Shown piece by piece: positions 32,721-44,552 of a stretch of DNA of 64,000 nucleotides (within the stretch, counting starts at the first letter, position 1; every line of letters starts with the position of its first letter). Source of the DNA: Microascus cirrosus (Eukaryota > Ascomycota > Sordariomycetes > Microascales > Microascaceae); NCBI GenBank assembly GCA_030271035.1, contig JAMBUN010000300.1, forward strand, positions 119,211 through 183,210, written 5' to 3'. The translations under genes were made by a program, and so were the position numbers. The notes beneath the pieces were generated by a model that saw only the letters and a program-made list of their open reading frames with translations, was not told where the DNA came from and ran no database searches.

Positions 32721-34511
32721 TCACTTCTTCGCACCATCCTTCTCCCCTGACCCGTGAATCGCCTCCAGCCGCTGCTGGTTCTCCCTCGCATCCGCCTCCT
32801 CCTTCGCCTTCAACGCCGCCTCCCTCTCCTCATTATCTCTAGCCAGCTCCGCCTGCACGTCCTCCGTCAAATCATACTCCCGCCCCGTAACCTTCTTGTA
32901 CTCCTCGAACCCCATCGTCTTTGTCTTAGGCCCAATAAGGACCGCATCGATCCTCTCGCGCGAGAACTTCTCCTCTCTATTGAACTTCATCTTGATGTGC
33001 CTACGCTGCCGTCCAGGGAAGAGACTCGTGATGATGCTAAAATCAGTGCCGTGCATGGCGAGGTATTCGTAGAACTTTTCCGTGTCCTCCGCGGACCAGT
33101 GGTTGGGCCCCCGGAGCTTGCTGCCTGTGCGGTACGAGTTGCTGGTCACTTTGTGCGTGAACTCATTCTCCTCGATCTCCTCGATGGGGCCGTCGATGGC
33201 GTCGCGCGCGTGCCGGTCCATAACCAGCGAGCTCTGGTCCACCACGATCTGCCCGTTCACAATCTGAAACTGCGGGCCAGCAGGCGGGCGGACACCAGAA
33301 AGAGTGGGCGCGGGCGTGGCAGGTGAAGGGCGCGCGTCGGTTGGGGTTGGTGGTGCGGGCGTTTGGGATGCCTTTGGATCGACGGAGCGCCGGGCGCGGT
33401 CCTGGCGCTCGCGGTCTCGGAGCTCGTCGTGGCGGCTGAACTTCTTTCCGATGCGGAGGTCGCGCGTGAGATCGGACATCTTTAGCTTCTGGATATCAAC
33501 TATCTCCTCTTCTGCGCCAGGGGGTGTCCCAGAGCGCGCGCGGCTTTGTCTGCGTTGTGGCTCTCCCTCGGCCCCATCTTCCTCCTTAGCTTGTCGTCTC
33601 CTCCGCTGACGCTTGGGTTTTGGCTGCGAGCCCTCAGGCGTACCGTCAGAGGTTTCCTGCTGAGGTTGTGTCTTCCGCTGTCTCGGGCGTTTCGCGGGTT
33701 GAGAAGCCGGCTCAATACTGTCAATTGGTTCGTTCTCCTGCTGACCCGGGGTTGCCGCTGGTGCAGCGCGTTTACGCGGTTGCCGGGCAGGTGTTGGTTT
33801 CGGCACGGCTTCGGCAGTAGGTTGTGGCGGGACTGCAGGCTCGTCGCTGGTTGGCTGTATGTTTACGACGGGCTGTGTAGATGGTGTGGGCAGACCGGTC
33901 TCCAGAGGTCGAATGATGGTTGGTGGCTGAGGCGTGACGGAAACCCTGGGGCCCGCCAATATGTTCTCTTCTTGTCCGGGAGGGGCAGTGCCAGTATGTG
34001 TCGAAGTGGGGGATGTAGGAAGTGCGGTTGGCTCTTGTGTCTGGGTGGGGGTAGGGGGCCCCCTATCTTCGGGTGTAAATTGATTCGCAGGCTGGGAATT
34101 AGAGGCTGGAAACGCGACAACTCGCGGCCCCTCGCTCCCTGTGATTGTAGAAGCCTGCGGTTGTAGTTCGGTGGGGGGGCCCGAGGGCTTTGATTGCTGA
34201 CTCGTGGTACCCCGCGCGGGATTCGTGCTCGGAGCCTGATTGTTGGCTACACTTGTCGCGCTATGTCGGGGACTTGTCCCTGGGTCCTTCGAGGCGTCGG
34301 CCACTGAGGCGCGTCGTTGTGCCCGAGGCGACGGGACTCGTTGTGTGAGAGCTTCGGCATGTTTCGTGGGTTGCGGGGCCGACGACGCAGTCGCGGCTGT
34401 GGATGGCGCAGGTGCGGGAGTTGGGGTAGCGGCCGAAGTGGCAGGACGGCCCCTGGGAACAAACTTGGGCTTGATCGATGGCCCCGTCTTCTTCTTGAAC
34501 ATCGAACTCAT
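32721..34511 (-). CDS. BDP1: Transcription factor TFIIIB subunit B'' (BDP1)
   Basis: Intronless, 596 aa. The N-terminus MSSMFKKKTGPSIKPKFVPR is the conserved start of fungal BDP1. A long low-complexity Pro/Thr/Ser/Gln and basic region follows. The conserved core comprises MSDLTRDLRIGKKFSRHDEL and the SANT/Myb domain near 462-515 (HWSAEDTEKFYEYLAMHG, then GTDFSIITSLFPGRQRRHI), ending in a charged helical tail. With TBP and BRF1 it recruits RNA polymerase III to tRNA and 5S genes and opens the promoter. The start is the first ATG of the frame; the longer frame opens with TTG. Confidence 0.94.
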   Translation of the reverse strand: MSSMFKKKTGPSIKPKFVPRGRPATSAATPTPAPAPSTAATASSAPQPTKHAEALTQRVPSPRAQRRASVADASKDPGTSPRHSATSVANNQAPSTNPARGTTSQQSKPSGPPTELQPQASTITGSEGPRVVAFPASNSQPANQFTPEDRGPPTPTQTQEPTALPTSPTSTHTGTAPPGQEENILAGPRVSVTPQPPTIIRPLETGLPTPSTQPVVNIQPTSDEPAVPPQPTAEAVPKPTPARQPRKRAAPAATPGQQENEPIDSIEPASQPAKRPRQRKTQPQQETSDGTPEGSQPKPKRQRRRRQAKEEDGAEGEPQRRQSRARSGTPPGAEEEIVDIQKLKMSDLTRDLRIGKKFSRHDELRDRERQDRARRSVDPKASQTPAPPTPTDARPSPATPAPTLSGVRPPAGPQFQIVNGQIVVDQSSLVMDRHARDAIDGPIEEIEENEFTHKVTSNSYRTGSKLRGPNHWSAEDTEKFYEYLAMHGTDFSIITSLFPGRQRRHIKMKFNREEKFSRERIDAVLIGPKTKTMGFEEYKKVTGREYDLTEDVQAELARDNEEREAALKAKEEADARENQQRLEAIHGSGEKDGAKK

Positions 34512-35513
34512 AGTGGGCAAGTATGTATACGTCGTCTGGGAGGGATCGTGGTGGTTGTCGAGTCAGAGAGCGTTTCGAGGCCACTTCTGGCGCTTGAAAA
34601 GCGGTATCCTAAGTCATAGTCCGCCCACGGGCAGTATATGACATTCGAACCTCCGAGTGATACAAGGAGGAGGCACCGAAAGAGGAGTCAATTGAAAGAG
34701 TCGCCGAGGATGGAAATCGAAGAAGCCCCACTATCGCAGTCGCTTGTAAAAAAGTTACGAGCAGTAAGGACTAGTGCCGAATAATAGCCGAACGCCCAGT
34801 GAGAAAACTCGTGGAGAGGAAATCATTTCGATACATGAATAATCTCTCTCCAGATTGCTTCGCTGTGACATATTCCAGGATACTCCACTGAAGTAGCATA
34901 TCAATATCTAGAATAAATAGATCTTGAATAGCCTCTGGATATCCTACTTACACACCTTTAAATATTCTAGCAATATCTTTGTGTTTCGAATTACGTGAAG
35001 AATCTCACTTCTTCCTTCTGCAACACTCGTCCTCAAGTTATTTACTTGACTTCCCGATTATTGCATACAGCAGACTCATTCAACATCTGATTTGATAAGC
35101 AACGCACTGGCCCTCTGGTTGGCCTCTGGGGAGGCACAGCCGGGCTAAACTGTTTTCGGTTGAAGGCCTTGATTGAAGGCGTCTCTCCCTCAAGTGTCGA
35201 CACGAAATTTCATCCCTTTTGGCGTCATCCCATACCTCGACCCTCTAACCTTGGACAGAAAACAGGGCCCACGCTATCCCGTTCTGGTGCACTCTTGTGT
35301 CTGGTATTCCGACTTCCCCATCCATTCTCGTGCGACTCCCCTGCCTCCGCGTGCCAGCCACTGCGTTGACGGAGACACGCAACCCCCTGTCGTCTCCGCC
35401 TCGCCCGCGCCTCCACGACTCAGTCTGGTGCCCCGACAGCGTGATCCGGGCTTCTTCTAATGCCTGTCGCGACTCCCTCACATCCCTCGCCTCGTCCGTC
35501 TGCATCTCTGAAG
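34512..35513. other. Intergenic with an AT-rich island
   Basis: One kb between BDP1 and BRE1, which are divergent. Bases about 34860-35000 are markedly AT-rich (runs such as AATAAATAG and TTTAAATATT). They could be a decayed repeat or a nucleosome-poor promoter segment. No gene is seen. Confidence 0.4.
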
Positions 35514-38103
35514 ATGGACAAGGACAAGATCGAGGACAGGAAGAGGCCGTCCGGGGCCAGCGACGACGGCGCGCCGCCGCGGAAGAAGATGGCCGTCAAC
35601 GGCGGCGTCGCCAAGGATGAGCACGACAACCAGGCCGAGGAGGTCTGGATTGAGGTGAGTTCGCGCCGCTTGCGATGCCCTTTGTAGTGATTTTACCCAC
35701 CGACACGTCGATCCGTTCCCGATCCCCAGGTTCGAGAGTCGTCAGCGTGTCCTGTTGTGCCACCTTGAATCCGACTTGTCGAGATAGCACTCCGAGGTCG
35801 AACCACCCCTCAATCCCGACAGCGTCTCCCGTCTTTCTCGATCCCCTGCCCGTTATACGATCCCCAGTAATTACAGTTTCGCCAATCAATTATGGAGACA
35901 CGTACTGACGAACGCGAAGAACTACACGCGAGGCGCGATATATCGCCGAATGCACGAGTATAAGCGCGAGGCTGCGACATACTCTGCTCGATTAGAAGAG
36001 CTGCACAAGAGGTCATTGTATCATGATGATCATCTTCGGATAGTCGATGCCTGGTGGCGCCAGGTAAGCCCTCCCACCCTTTCCTCAATACCACGTCCTT
36101 GTCGTGACATAGCTCGATCGAAGAGCTAATATTCCGATTCTAGCTCCTGCAAGAAATTGAACTTATCGCGACCTCAACCATATCTGACGACGATGCATCA
36201 CCTAGTAAGAAGAGTTGTCACCTCTCACGCGACCTTCGATCTAACCTGATGTAGAAGACCCCCCGTACCTCACAGGCGTCTCGTTCCCGGACAGCATCGA
36301 CTTTCAAAAGCACCTGGATGAAAGAGCAAAATCCGTCAAGACAAAGGCGGAGACACTGCTCCAGCGCTTGGCAGCGTCCAGGGGAAAGATCGAGCCAGAT
36401 TCCTCCGAACTTCAGTCAAGGATCAGCAATCTTCTATCAGCGCAAAAGGACTACCATGTGAAGCTAGATCGCCTCAACTCCGAGAAGGACCAGCTTTCGG
36501 AACAGCTTAACACGGCGACACTCCGATACTTCAAGGCCGAGAAGAAATTGGACCGAGTGAAGAGTGCCCAGGTGCAGAAGCTCGAGAAACAAGCGCTCGC
36601 GAACGACACCAAGCAACCATCACCAGAGGAGGAGTCCAAGGAGCCAATCGAGCCGCAGGGGAATAACGTCGAAATCATGCAGAAGTACCAGGAGGAACAC
36701 GCTGTGGTAGCACGCCAGCAAGACCAAATACAATCTATCTTGGAGGAGATAAGGGGCCTACAGGAGGAAAACTCGACACTGAAGTCGCGCCATGAGGCAC
36801 TAACAGACGACGACTTCATACGGACGGACGTTTTTAAGCACTTCAAGACCAAGTGCGAGGAGCTCATCAAGCAGGTTAACCACTTGGAAGCGACCAACAC
36901 GCAGCTGAAAGAGGATATCGAGAAGCTCAATTCGGAGCGCACAACCTTCAAGAAGCAGCTGGAAGCTGAGGCACAGGCCCTTACGCAGGAACTCGACTCG
37001 GACCTCGTCGCCCGGGATCACGACCTCGCACGGCTACGGTCTGCGCGAGATGAACTTCTTGCCGAGAACACGATGCGCAAGGCCAGTCAGGAACAGCACC
37101 ATACCGCGCTTGAGCACCTGAAGGAACTCGTTGGCGCCAAGGAAGAGCGCATCACAGCGTTGGAATCCGAGGTCTCGCGACTACGCCCAACGGAAGACCA
37201 GAAAGGGGAGGCAGACGCCGAGATGGAGAAGCTCGAACACGATGACCTGCTTGCGCGGCATCGCAAGCTACAACAAGACTACCAGGCCGTCATGACGGAG
37301 CTGCCCGCGATGGAGAAGGCCTACCGGAAGGCCATGGCCCTAAGTCACAAGAAGGTCATGGACTTTGAGGCGCTCGAAGCGCGGAACTCGATCCTCACTG
37401 CTGAGAAGAACAAGGCAGATCAGAAGTACTTCGCGGCGCGGAAGGACGCTGACACCCGGAACAGCGAGATACGCGCGGCGCGGATGCAGAACGCGAAGAG
37501 CGCCGAGGTGGTGGCGCAACTGAAGGAGGTGGAGGCACAGAACCGCATGCTGCTGAGTAACCTCGAGAAGCAGTTGTCAGACCTGCGGCAGTCGAATGCG
37601 ATGCTGGCGGCTGAGAACAAGAAGCTCGGGGCGGACGCGGCGGAGGCGACGCGGCGAGTGGAGGCGGCGAAGAAGGAGGCCGTCGACCTGTCGGGGCTGG
37701 TGAAGACGAAAGACGCGGCGATGGCGGACATGCGGGAGAGGAATCTGACACTTGAGACGGAGGCGGAGAGGCTGAGGGTGCGAATGGACTCGTTGCAGAA
37801 GGATCGTGACGGGTGGAAGGCGAAGGCCGACGGCAACTCTTCAGACGTGGAGAAAGGGCTCCGGGTAGGTTTCCGTCCTGTGTACTCTTTCCCTCTACAC
37901 GCGCCCCATTTATTAACCATTTGCCATAGACGCTGATGATATGCTCGATCTGCAACGAAAATTTCAAAAATACGGTTTTGAAGACGTGCGGCCACCTCTT
38001 CTGCTCCAAGTGCGTGGAGAGCCGCCTCACCAACCGTATGAGGAAGTGCCCCAACTGCTCGCGGGCGTTCGACCGCATGGACGTTATGCCCGTTCATCAC
38101 TAG
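35514..38103 (+). CDS. BRE1: E3 ubiquitin ligase BRE1 (histone H2B)
   Basis: Five exons, 35514-35654, 35920-36063, 36144-36204, 36255-37864 and 37930-38103, give 709 aa; intron 1 is long (265 nt), the others 80, 50 and 65 nt. After a charged N-terminus comes the Rad6-binding region (AIYRRMHEYKREAA, HDDHLRIVDAWW), then about 500 residues of coiled coil rich in Glu/Lys/Leu. The last exon is a C3HC4 RING: CSIC, then LKTCGHLFCSKC, then RKCPNC, ending in FDRMDVMPVHH. With the E2 Rad6 it monoubiquitylates histone H2B, a mark needed for H3K4 and H3K79 methylation. RING spacing and C-terminus are canonical. The 5' splice choice for exon 2 (acceptor at 35919) rests on homology to the AIYRRM block. Confidence 0.95.
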
Positions 38104-38948
38104 ATGTGTGGGGAGGGAAGGTGTGTGTGGATACGATACGTGTACATAGGGACTTGTTCTTCTTTTTTATCAGCGAGAGAAACTTTCTATTTTCCGGTCT
38201 TTTTTCCTCCGTTGGTTCGGTATGCCTGGTTAGGAGGTTGGGGTTTGGGGAGTGAGGAGCGGAGTGTTGTACGAGTATGTTAATTGAAATCGCTGGTTTT
38301 CAGCGGTTGTACACGGACGGATTTTTTCCCCTCCTTGTTCTTCCCCGGTTCGTTTCTTTTGTCTGGCTAAGGAAGGTGAGCTTGAGGTTTGAAAGGGGTG
38401 CTGAGGGATTCGGGAGTTGGGAGTTTGGAAACAAATGAGGAGCGGTGGTTGGGCGGTCGATGAGGGTATACTCTGCTGGCAGGGCTCTGCATATATGTAC
38501 TAGAAGGAATCCAGTGTAGTTACGATACACGTCCGGCTGTGTTGTGGTACCCCCTGTGTGCCGTAGAGATAGGCTCGTATTGTATGTATTCTTATTTGTC
38601 GCGCAGTTCAGCCTGCTGGGGTCTTAGACTACCGCTGTGGGTGATTTAGAAGATGGGGCTGTCCTTAGCTTTCATATCTCCCTGCTTCCCCCTTGAATGG
38701 GCTGGCAATGGTCTTTGTTGCCGAGCACGGCGGGTTCCTCATCTCCGCCCCTTTCCCCAGGTACGGTCTCGTGCATTAGGCTCCTGTCCTATATTATTCT
38801 GGTGGGTTTGTTGTAAAGAAACCCTTATCGTGTAGGTGGACGGGTTTAACTCAAGACCGAGGTCACATTCATTGGGAACTGCTCCAGCGAGCCCCTTCAC
38901 AACCGACCGTATTTCTTCCCGCCCGAACTCCCCTTCCTCATTGCTCTG
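38104..38948. other. Intergenic, between convergent genes
   Basis: About 0.85 kb between the BRE1 and SARAF-like stop codons; T-rich near 38160-38200. No gene is recognised. Confidence 0.4.
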
Positions 38949-39851
38949 CTACCGCCTTGACGTAGACCCAAACCCGGTGCTCTCATACCTCGCCGAGCTC
39001 GTCGTCCCCGAGCTCCGTGAGCCCCCCATCCTCCTCCTCCCGTCCTCCCTATCAGGCCTATCCCACCCCCTCCTACCACCCAGCCAATCCGTCCCGTAAT
39101 CCTGCCTCCCTCTCTGTGCAGCGAGGTACCCCGCCCCCGCACCCCCCACAAGCCCCGTCCAAAAGCCAGGTCTCCACGCGTTATCACCCGTCTTATATCC
39201 CGGGTACGGCGGCGGCGGGTCATCTGGTCCCGGCCCCCAACCGGGACCCCAGCCTCCGGGACCCCATCCGCCACCGCCCCCATCACCAGGCCAGAAGCCT
39301 CCTCCACCCCCACCACCTCTCGGCCTCGGCCTATCCGGCGTAGCACTAAAAGCCGAGTACAAAATCCAGCACAACACTCCCACGAAAATAACCCCAAACA
39401 CAAAAGACCAAAGACTACCCCTCTCGCTTTGCGCCAACAACTCCGGATACCGCCTCTCTCCCTCCTCCGTCAACACAACCCGGTACTCAACCCCGCAGCT
39501 CCCCTTAAGCACATACTCGTCCTCTGGCCCACTGTACCCCTCACACACCACCTCCGTACTCCCCAACCTCAGCTCAGGGGGCAGCTCCGCGCGGCAGCTC
39601 CACTGCACGTCGGAGGGTGAGTAGGCCGGGCCTTGGTTGGTGCAGCGCATGACGTCTATGGGGTGGAGGGCGCAGAGAGAGGCCGGCGAGGTGCATTTTA
39701 GCTGGGGGATGGGGGGCAGACGGCGGGAGGTGGTTTGGGTGTTGGAGCGGAGGGTTAGAGAGCGGATTTGGGAGGGGTGGATTGCGTCGCGGGGGAGGGG
39801 TTGAGCGAAGGGGAGGAGGAAGAGGAGAGTGAGGAGGGGTGGAAGGTGCAT
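38949..39851 (-). CDS. SARAF/TMEM66-like ER membrane protein
   Basis: Intronless, 300 aa. A signal peptide (MHLPPLLTLLFLLPFAQPL) leads a luminal domain with paired cysteines and family motifs (MRCTNQGPAYSPSDVQWSC, VVCEGYSGPEDEYVLKGSC). One membrane span follows near 146-170 (SFVFGVIFVGVLCWILYSAF), then a cytosolic Gly/Trp/Pro-rich tail containing DPPPPYPGY and an Arg/Ser/Gly end. In animals SARAF turns off store-operated calcium entry; fungi lack STIM/Orai, so the fungal role is unknown. The tail has a PPxY-type motif that could bind a NEDD4-family ligase (inference). Confidence 0.88.
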   Translation of the reverse strand: MHLPPLLTLLFLLPFAQPLPRDAIHPSQIRSLTLRSNTQTTSRRLPPIPQLKCTSPASLCALHPIDVMRCTNQGPAYSPSDVQWSCRAELPPELRLGSTEVVCEGYSGPEDEYVLKGSCGVEYRVVLTEEGERRYPELLAQSERGSLWSFVFGVIFVGVLCWILYSAFSATPDRPRPRGGGGGGGFWPGDGGGGGWGPGGWGPGWGPGPDDPPPPYPGYKTGDNAWRPGFWTGLVGGAGAGYLAAQRGRQDYGTDWLGGRRGWDRPDREDGRRRMGGSRSSGTTSSARYESTGFGSTSRR

Positions 39852-40740
39852 TGTGGATGTTTGTTGGTTTGGATGCGTGGTGTGTCTTCGGCCCAGTTCG
39901 TTGACGGTTGGAGGGCCAGTGAAGCGGTTGATATCGCCAATGCCGAGGCCATAAACCCGAGGTGAGATGGCAGTAAACCCGGTGAGGTCGGTGTGTAAAC
40001 GAAATCCAGACTAGAAGGCCAAGTACCAAAATAAGTAGTAGCCTCTCCTCTCGCCCGCCAAAAGGACAGTCTGTTCTCAAGCTCTCGAGAGCTCTCCCGC
40101 AAGCTCCTGTGGAACCCCGTCCGTGTGGCGAAAAGCTTCAAGCCTCGGGCCTCCAGGCTGACGCGTCCGACCCGATACAACGAGATACTCCGGAGTTCCC
40201 GGCAGTCGAAACTACAGGGGCTGTTCCCTCTTCTGCGATCCGATGAAGACGAGAGGGTGCGAAGGTGAACTCAGCTGCAAAGACGTCGCCACGCGGGAGA
40301 GTGTCCTGGTGGTCGGGCTGGCGAGGCGCCACCTGTCCTCAGCTGAGCGGGTAGGGCTGAAATGCGCCCCACCCTCACCCCAAGTTAACCTCCATTTTCA
40401 GACTCACGTCCTCCCTCCATATAAGAGTCCCCTCCTGCATTCATTGCTAGATAACAGCTTCCTCGAGAGGCAACTATGGTTATTTTGTTCATGAGAGAAG
40501 ACTCGGTCTCCAATCTCTTCATACCAAGGATGACCACTCTACCCAACCCCCACAGCTAGGATGTTCATCACCTCGCGCCTAACGTTGAGTTGGCGTCTCG
40601 CCCCCTATTCTGGGTAACTCTTGCTGTTCTCAAGCCCATATATCACAGTAGACCATATACCATACAGTCGGAAAACACTCAAGCTATAAGATCATCAAAT
40701 CAAAACTCCATAAACCTATGCAATTCTATGATAACTCCTC
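39852..40740. other. Intergenic
   Basis: About 0.9 kb between the SARAF-like start and the 3' end of the large C6 factor. Small frames are present without motifs; no gene is called. Confidence 0.4.
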
Positions 40741-43700
40741 CTACATCTGGAAATTCCCCCTCCCATACGTCCCCCAGTCCCTGTACCTCTGCGCCTGGAT
40801 AATCTGCTCCTGCTGCCTCCGCAACTGCTCCATTCTCTCTCTCTCCCCCTGCTGCCCGCCAACGCCCCCACCCCTCCCCCCCCTCTGGCTCGGCACCCCA
40901 GCCGGCACGCCCCCGCTCGGCATACCCGAACTAAACATCGGCATCTCAAGCCCCTGCTGCGCCTGCTCGATCATAAAGGGCGGGATCTGACCCAGGAGGT
41001 GGGACTCCATGTCGTCGAACGCACCCTGCATGAAGAACTGTGCGTTCTCTTGGCCCCCGTCCTGCCCCTGCATCGGCTCCTGTTGCGTCTTCTGCTGCAG
41101 GCCCAGCTCCATCATCGGCTGGTTAGGATACGCGAAGGGGTCCTCAGAGGGGAACATGAGCGCGCCCAACCTGTTGAGCGTGCTGGGCGTGCTGACCGCG
41201 GGCGCCCCGGCGTAGGCAGCCTGATGTGGTACGCTGCCCGCTCCTGAGCTCTCCGGTGTCCCGCGCGTGCTCAGCTCCAGCGGGAGCAGGTCCTGCACGC
41301 TCGGCGGGAAGGAGTCCTGGTGATGGATGCCGGCACTGGGGAGCGAGATGCTATCGAAAGAGGGCCTCGATGTCGGCTGCTGGGAAGGGACCCCAGACAC
41401 GCTGCTCGTGTGCGGCAGCTCCTCCGACCGCCGCTGGAGGCCTGAGATGCCGGCCCCACTCTCATTGCCGCGTATGTGCCGCTTCTTCGAGAGCACAGGT
41501 TGCGATGGCAGCTCCATCTTCTTCGGCAATTCCTCGAATAGGCCCTGACTGAGTTAGCAGAGAAGCTGGCCTAATTAGAGAACGTGTACTCACACCAAGT
41601 GCCCTGCTGACTCGCTCAGCAGCGAAGCTCTTATCTGCAATCTCGTAGATCATGTCCTTGCCCGCCATGGCGTCCGCCAGGACCTCTGCCGTGCCGGGCT
41701 TCTGTGGGTTCTCGGTGGCGTAGAACACCAACGAGAGGATCGCAAAAAACTCCGAGTACAGCATGAACCAGTACGGTCCTATCAGAACGCCCTGCTTGCG
41801 GATCTCGATGCCGATATGTACAATGTTCCGCGACACGCTGATGGCCGCAGCCGCGCACGCATACGACAAGTCGTCCACGTTCTTGTTTTGGCTCAAGCGC
41901 GGCGACACGTAGTGCAGAAATGGCCGGTATAGGACTAGCTGGACGTGAGCATACGCGAACCTCAATAGATGCCGGACCCTATTACCATTAGTACACGTTT
42001 TAGGTGGTGTGTCAGTCGGCATAGAACTACTCACCGAACAACCTCGACGGGTCCGTCAGTGCTCGGCCTCCAGTACTCCGGCAGCTTAGCATACCACTCC
42101 TGCAGGTCTTGCTCGATCTCCTTGATCCGCGCATAGCTGATGATGTACGTCGTGCCCATGTCCCCCTTTCCGGGACCCGTTCTCGTGGATTGCTGGATCC
42201 CATGCAGCGGGTACACGTGCTTCACAATCTTCGCCAGGATCTCCATCAACCTAGTATTCGCGTTGAACGCCTCGTATATCGAAGGCGTCCCCGGTGGCGG
42301 GGTGAGGATAGCATCCTTGCGCACATACTCGTCGTCAACCTCGGTCGGGTACCGCTGGTCAACGTCCTCGTTCCGCAGCACTAGCGGGAATCCCAGGAGC
42401 GTCGAGACGTAAATGTCCATCTGGCGCACGACATAGAACACCCGACGGCGAACCTCTTGCTCTATAGGGGAAATCAGGTGGTGTTCGAGGTGACGGTGGA
42501 GGCCCATCCTCAGGGCAGACCGGAGGGCGATGCCGAGGAAGGCGTAGCATGCGCTTAGGTTCGACGTCGCCTGAAGGAACAGGATCATAAAAACCAGCGC
42601 TTGGAGAGATATGATGTCTCTGCACTCCGCGATGTCCTTGAGCACCGATTTGGCGCAGTTGTAGTAACGCATTCTAGATGTTCTCGAGTTAGTAAGCTGC
42701 CCCGAGCTACCAAATGGCTCAACGCCACTCACCCTTCCGAAAGCGCCTCGCGGTATGCCACGCGCTCCGGCTTCGTGGGATCCAGGTTTCGGTACATGCA
42801 GCCGAGCGCCATAACGGCGTATAGTAGCCCCAAGAAGTGGGTCTCCTCTTGCTCCAGACCATCGTACGTCTTGTCGTATATCGACTCGAGCCTTTCGTAG
42901 AAAGACGGAACATGAACGACACGGATTAAACAGGTCGCGCAGTTGAGAGAATAGTAGCACAAGTCTCGGACCTCTTCCTTCGGAGGAAGCTCGAGGGCGA
43001 TAGAGCTGGTCGAACTAAAGGGGGAGCTGGTTTCAGACTGTGAGACGTCCAGCTGCATCAGGCCGGCCGGCCGCTCGGGGCGCGGAAGGAATGGAGCCTT
43101 CTCCGGGGGGCCCAGCATACCGCGGAAGTGCTCCTTCATCCGCCGAAGGAAAACGGCGCCCGAGCTGGCGCCGTGAAAGTCCCATCCACCCTTGTCGTCC
43201 AGATCTAGCTGCCCGATCGATTCTATCATGGAAAGAATCTGGGCGTCTTCCCTGCCTGGCTCAATGCCGCACTGCGCCTGCTTGAGCTTTGCGGCCTGCG
43301 CCCTCGCGAGCTCCCTGTTCCGGAACTCTTGCTTCACGGCGGGGTCGAGATCGGGGTCGGAGAGGTCGATATCGGGCATGAACTGGCGGAGCATCGACTC
43401 GGCGCGCTGGAGGCGGCTTTCTAGCGCTTCGATGTATTGGGGTGCGGGATTCCTCCGCCTATTCGATGGTTTATCATAAGTACATTCTAGCTGGAGTTAG
43501 TCTGACACTCAATATCGGATGGCTTCCGTTCGTGTACTCCGCGACAGTGACTTTGGGAGCGGCGCCTGCGTACCGTAGCTGTAAACGGAGCAGTGAGTGC
43601 AAGGCTGCTTTCCGTCACATTTTATCTTCTTCCGTCGACACTCGTCACAGGCGCGCGTGACTCGTCTACGCTTCTGTATGGGGAGGGACGGCCCCTCGTT

Positions 43701-43949
43701 CGAGTCATGCTTGTCCTCGCCGTCTGTGAGCGACTTTGCGCTTCCGGACGGCGAGCCCAGCTCCACGTCCTGGCCGAGCGACGTGTCGCCGTGCGCGTCC
43801 CACTGATGCGACGCTGGCGCCGCGTCCTCGTCGGAGGCCTCTGGTGAGATGGCGGACTGTGTGCGTCAGCACGAAGCTTGATACAGATCCAAGAGCCCGC
43901 GTAAAGGGCAACACAGAGCCCCATGCCAAAGCTGAGTAGAACCTACCAT
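40741..43949 (-). CDS. Large Zn2Cys6 transcription factor with Gln-rich tail
   Basis: Six exons, 43949-43947, 43856-43574, 43486-42733, 42673-42035, 41978-41594 and 41544-40741, give 955 aa; introns 90, 87, 59, 56 and 49 nt. The zinc cluster (Cys 71, 74, 81, 87, 90, 97: ACDECRRKKIKCDGKQPC) is preceded by a basic QKRRRVTR and interrupted by intron 2 just before the last cysteine. RRRNPAPQYIEALESRLQRAE is split here in reporting, but forms the linker and short coiled coil. The middle fungal_trans domain spans about 250-600 (SNLSACYAFLGIALRSALRM, EVRRRVFYVVRQMDIYVST). The C-terminus is low-complexity with Gln-rich blocks. The close match to C6 factors of the carbohydrate-regulator kind (COL-26/BglR-like) is from memory only. 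The first coding exon is just the ATG, an inference from phase. Confidence 0.87.
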
Positions 43950-44528
43950 AGTACTGCAACGAGGCTGATTCTACCGCTGCCTCTGGGGGAAGTAGTAGAC
44001 GAGAAACAGGAATCCGAGGGGCCCGTATACGCCAGAGGTCGCATGTCAAAGCACAAACAAGGCAGGGCGGACGGCTGGCAGTAGGGGTCGAACTTTACGC
44101 TCCGGGTTTCACGATGCGGACTGTCGGTTCGTCGGAGGGACTATGGAGTCCTAGAAGGGTCGGTGGGCCCAAAGAAGGGATCAACGGCGCGTGAAAACGG
44201 CCGTGGCGATCGACTTCGGACGTAAAATCACACGCGGACGAGATGGACGGGTGAAGGTCGGTGTAAGCTAAGCACTGGCTGCGGTGACAAACAGAACAGC
44301 GGAGACTTCTTGTTTCTATTCGAGTGGGCGAGAACGGAGAGACGACAAAGTCGTTCGTGATGATTCAAATGCGCATGAAAGAACGGTAGGAGGTTCGAGA
44401 CGAGATATGTAATCGAAGTCGGGGTGGCGGTTGGGGCGCCGAGAGGTGAACTGTGGGGTTGGAGACGGACCGCCAAGAGGGAGGACGCGGGTGCAGAGCG
44501 GACGGGGTATCGGGCGACCTTATGGGGG

Positions 44529-44552
44529 CGTGGCCGTGGCCGTGGCCGTGGG
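44529..44552 (+). repeat. Short GGCCGT tandem repeat
   Basis: About four copies of a GGCCGT unit in a row within gene-free DNA upstream of the C6 factor. A minor simple repeat. Confidence 0.7.
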
